Of a stretch of DNA of 64,000 bases, positions 61,088-64,000 are shown one piece after another. A program made the translations under genes and the position numbers. Numbering within the stretch: position 1 is the first letter of the stretch; every line of letters begins with the position of its first letter. The DNA is from Plasmodiophora brassicae (Eukaryota > Endomyxa: Phytomyxea > Phytomyxea > Plasmodiophorida): assembly GCA_036867785.1 (NCBI GenBank), contig CP145418.1:620001-684000 (forward strand), written 5' to 3'. The notes beneath the pieces are model-generated. The model saw only the letters and a list, made by a program, of their open reading frames with translations, did no database searches and was not told the DNA's origin.

Positions 61088-64000
61088 ATGGAGCTGGAGC
61101 TGTCGCGCCACCTGTTTCAGTGCCAGGACATCGATGCACGAGTGCGCACCGAAGCGGAGCAATGGCTCTTGCAGGCCGTGCAACACGCAGGATTCTGCCG
61201 GGCAGCCTTGAACCTGATCATGAACCGGGACCCGGCAGCGCTCCCGGCAGCCATTACGTTTAAGAACAAGTGCAAGAAGGACTGGGAGGATGGTAACCAT
61301 TATGCCGGCGTCCAATAACTTCACATACTTACTGCCGCTCACAGAGAACAATGCCGCTGACCCAAAGTATAAGATTGCTCGCGATGAGCGTGACTTCGTG
61401 AAGACACATCTCGTTCGTGTAATGATCGAAGCGGATGCCCCTGTCCAACGACAGGTTTGTCCCTGACGGCTGTGTAGCTGTTTTGAACACTCAGGTGTAA
61501 TTGTGTAGCTCTCTGAAACGCTTGCGATTATCGCTGAATCGGATTTCCCTGCCGAGTGGCCGCAGCTCCTCCCTGAGCTAATTGCTCACATCTCGTCACC
61601 AGATTATCACAAGGTCAGGTACATGCCTAATGCTGACCTGGCAACGTCTGATTACGTTGGGTTCAGGTTCGAGCCGTTCTTCAGTGCTGCAACACGATGT
61701 TCAAGCCATACCGGTACCGGTCCAAAAGCGATGCGCTTTGGACTCAGATCAAGTATGTCCTGGTCAACTTCTCTCAACCGCTCCTCGAGGTACTTTGTAA
61801 CTTCCCTTAGCCTGCGTCGTTGAATATCATTCACCGCGGTCACAGACCATGCAGCGCGTGCTGGCAGATCTGACGACGACGAAAACCCAGGACGAGTTGC
61901 TTGACTTGCTACGCTATGTAGCGAACATCTTTCTCTCGTTGTCGTCGCAGGACATCCCGGAACAGTTCGAAGAGCGTCTCAATGTCAGGAGTCATCCGCG
62001 ATATACCCGTGTCTGTGCGACGTTGCTGACTCTGCGTTCAGGACTGGATGTCTGGTTTCGTTGGGCTTGTCTCTATAGTTACGCCGACCACACCTGCTCC
62101 GCGCAGTGCATCTCGAGAAGAAGACATGGCCGTTGCTGGGACACCTCTCGAACTCCTTCAGGGCGTGATTATCGCTGTGTGGACACTCTACGCCTCCAAA
62201 TACGAAAGCGAGTTTCGCGCGCATATTCCTACTTGCGTCCAGTGTATTTGGGCGCTTCTTGTATCCAGCAGTGACGCTGCTCCTCGAAACGAGGCTGTTG
62301 TTGCTCCTGCTTTACAATTTCTGGCCGTTGTCATTCGTGCCCCATGGCACCGGACTTTGTTCTCTGCTCCAGGCCAGCTTGAAGCTCTAGCGCAGCACGT
62401 CATCTTACCGAATCTTCGTCTGAGCCCCGCTGACCAGGACCAGTTCACAGTGTAAGCCAGATGTGTGTATGGCTAGATGGTTTGTTAATGCTCCCCTTAG
62501 GGATCCTGTCGAGTACGTTAGGAAGGACTCGGAAGGCGCAGACCAACAGACTCGTCGGCGATTGACATGCGACCTCGTTCGTGCTATCAAAGTTCAGTTC
62601 CAAAATGAAATCACCGATATTCTTGGGAAGGCAGTAGCAACCCTTATGCAGGTCTGGTATCTATTCGACCTGCGTCTTGTCTGGATACTGACAGGCCTGC
62701 GTGTCCAGGAGTATGCCATATCTCCCGCAACTGGATGGGTTTCGAAGGATGCCGCAATGTATGTCGTTGTTGCTCTGTCTGTGCAAGGGCACACGGTTGC
62801 GCAAGGTGCCACTCAAATCGCGGACAACATCGACGTGGCCCAGTTCTACAATCAGCACGTCCTGACTGAACTTACTGCTGAACCTGTCCGCTTTTCTGAC
62901 CGACGTCTCGTTCTGTGATGTGATCTGACAATTGGTACAGATGGCCGACTTTCCCATCTTGAAAGCAGACGCGATCAAATTTGTCATCATTTTCCGGTCG
63001 CACCTGCCTGTTCAGCAGTGCCGAGATCTGATACCCACTTTGACACGGTATGCCATCGTTTCTCTGTCGTTTTCAAGAGGGGTGTAACTTCTCGAGACAA
63101 CAGTCACTTGGCGTCGCCTTCTTTCGTTGTTCACTCGTACGCGGCGACTGCCATCGAGAGGTTGCTTGCCTTGCCAAACATCATAACAAGGCCAACGCTC
63201 CAGCCACACCTGTCGTCCCTTCTAACAGCCCTGTTCAGGTAACGTTCTGGTTTACTACGCGAAACGCTTCTTAATGGTCATTGACAGCGCCCTTGATCAC
63301 GACGAGTCCGAAGAAAACGATTACATCATGAAAGCCATTATGCGGGTTCTCCATGTCGGGGCGGCTGATGTGCAACCGTTTCTGGACGCGCTGCTTCACA
63401 AGTACGTGATGTTTCATTATAACGGGTCTGCGCTAATTTAACGATGATTTCACAGATTGACATCGACACTTGTTCGCGTTGCGAGCAACCCTCGTAACCC
63501 AATGTTCAACCATTACCTGTTCGAATGTGTTGCTGTCCTGATTCGGAATACGTGCATCGACCGCCATGATTTGGTTCGAATCGACCTGCAACTGACGCAG
63601 CACGATACCTGAAACCGGTATGTCTAGGTACCCACGTTCCAGGATGCCGTGATCCCTCCGTTTAAAACAATGCTACGAGCTCAGGAGTCGTGCAGCGAAT
63701 TTGGTCCTTGTATGTGCACAGCGAGTTCGTTCTGTCTTGGCGATTCCCCTTACAGTGGCTACAGATGTGTTCCAGATCCTGTGCCAGCTCCTGCGATATA
63801 CCGGGCAAGCATTGCCGCCCGTGTTCGAGTCCATGTTCCCCAGCGTGCTGGCCCCGCCGCTCTGGGATTCCCCTGGAAATGTTCATGCGCTTACGCTTCT
63901 CATCAGGGAATATCTGGCGAAGCCTGCGTAAGCGCGTGCATGAGGCAATGCTCAATCGAGCTAATCGTACCCGCAGGTTTGTATCAACTCTTTGCGCAGG
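61088..64000 (+). CDS. CSE1L: Exportin-2 (CSE1/CAS), importin-alpha re-exporter; 3' end beyond window
   Basis: A multi-exon gene starting [20 protein letters not shown] at 61088. HEAT-repeat blocks in order match CSE1: [156 protein letters not shown] and [20 protein letters not shown]. The protein is cut at the right edge. Exportin-2 returns importin-alpha to the cytoplasm in a RanGTP complex. Introns are frequent and short (about 50-75 nt), so exon count is estimated at more than ten. All blocks lie in consistent order, with no sign of disruption. Confidence 0.93.

Overview
This 64 kb window is nuclear DNA from a GC-rich, compact, intron-bearing eukaryote. Roughly 35 protein genes and one tRNA gene lie on both strands, often 20-300 bp apart. 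Most introns I could place are GT-AG and about 40-70 nt long, several with a CTRAY-like branch point. The gene content is typically eukaryotic: eS17, RFC5, exportin-2, PRP38, a VPS39-type HOPS/CORVET subunit, NDUFS4, SUV3 and SPC12. A kintoun (DNAAF2) homologue and a three-DM10 EFHC1/Rib72 homologue imply motile cilia at some life stage. Short introns, high GC, a flagellate stage and tight packing would fit a plasmodiophorid-like rhizarian or a similar protist. That identification is inference only and is weakly held.

Layout, left to right. 0-7 kb: a secreted thaumatin-like protein (minus), a seven-helix RGS protein (minus), kintoun and a PREY-type Trm112 protein (plus), then small hypothetical genes. 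7-12 kb: one long minus-strand SET-domain gene with a helical N-terminus and a glutamine-rich tail. 12-18 kb: a predicted beta-propeller protein, a multi-HMG-box plus SAM protein and an F-BAR protein (all plus). 18-25 kb: a mitochondrial carrier, a SEC14 protein, a PH-YiiX amidohydrolase-like fusion, a C2orf69 homologue and NDUFS4. 25-31 kb: SUV3 helicase, EFHC1 and a possible microtubule-associated repeat protein (minus). 31-34.4 kb: three intronless tandem paralogues of a family I do not recognise. 34-41 kb: PRP38 with an internal Tudor domain, a CDCA7-type zinc-finger protein, two hypothetical genes flanking a strong RNA-hairpin region, and a PH-domain protein with FDxF motifs. 41-45 kb: an ACAD10/11-type kinase-dehydrogenase fusion, tRNA-Pro(CGG) and a small cysteine-rich protein. 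45-52 kb: eS17, a BRCT-containing family X DNA polymerase, the VPS39-like gene and RFC5. 52-64 kb: a second thaumatin-like gene, SPC12, a secreted CmcJ/NvfI-like protein, class I aldolase, a probable GPI-anchored SUEL lectin, a choline-transporter-like protein and exportin-2, which runs off the right edge.

The genes do not form operons. Themes recur: mitochondrial function (PREY, SLC25, C2orf69, NDUFS4, SUV3, ACAD10/11), lipid or membrane traffic (SEC14, F-BAR, PH proteins, VPS39, CTL), chromatin (SET, HMG, CDCA7) and secreted or surface proteins (two thaumatin-like proteins, CmcJ-like, SUEL). The items most worth a second look are the tandem unknown family at 30.9-34.4 kb, the PRP38-Tudor architecture, the stem-loops at 38.4 kb, and a repeat at the left edge that predicts a third thaumatin-like gene just outside the window. 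I saw no retroelement, viral element, CRISPR array or rRNA. Exon junctions were read by eye and those marked unresolved need transcript data.
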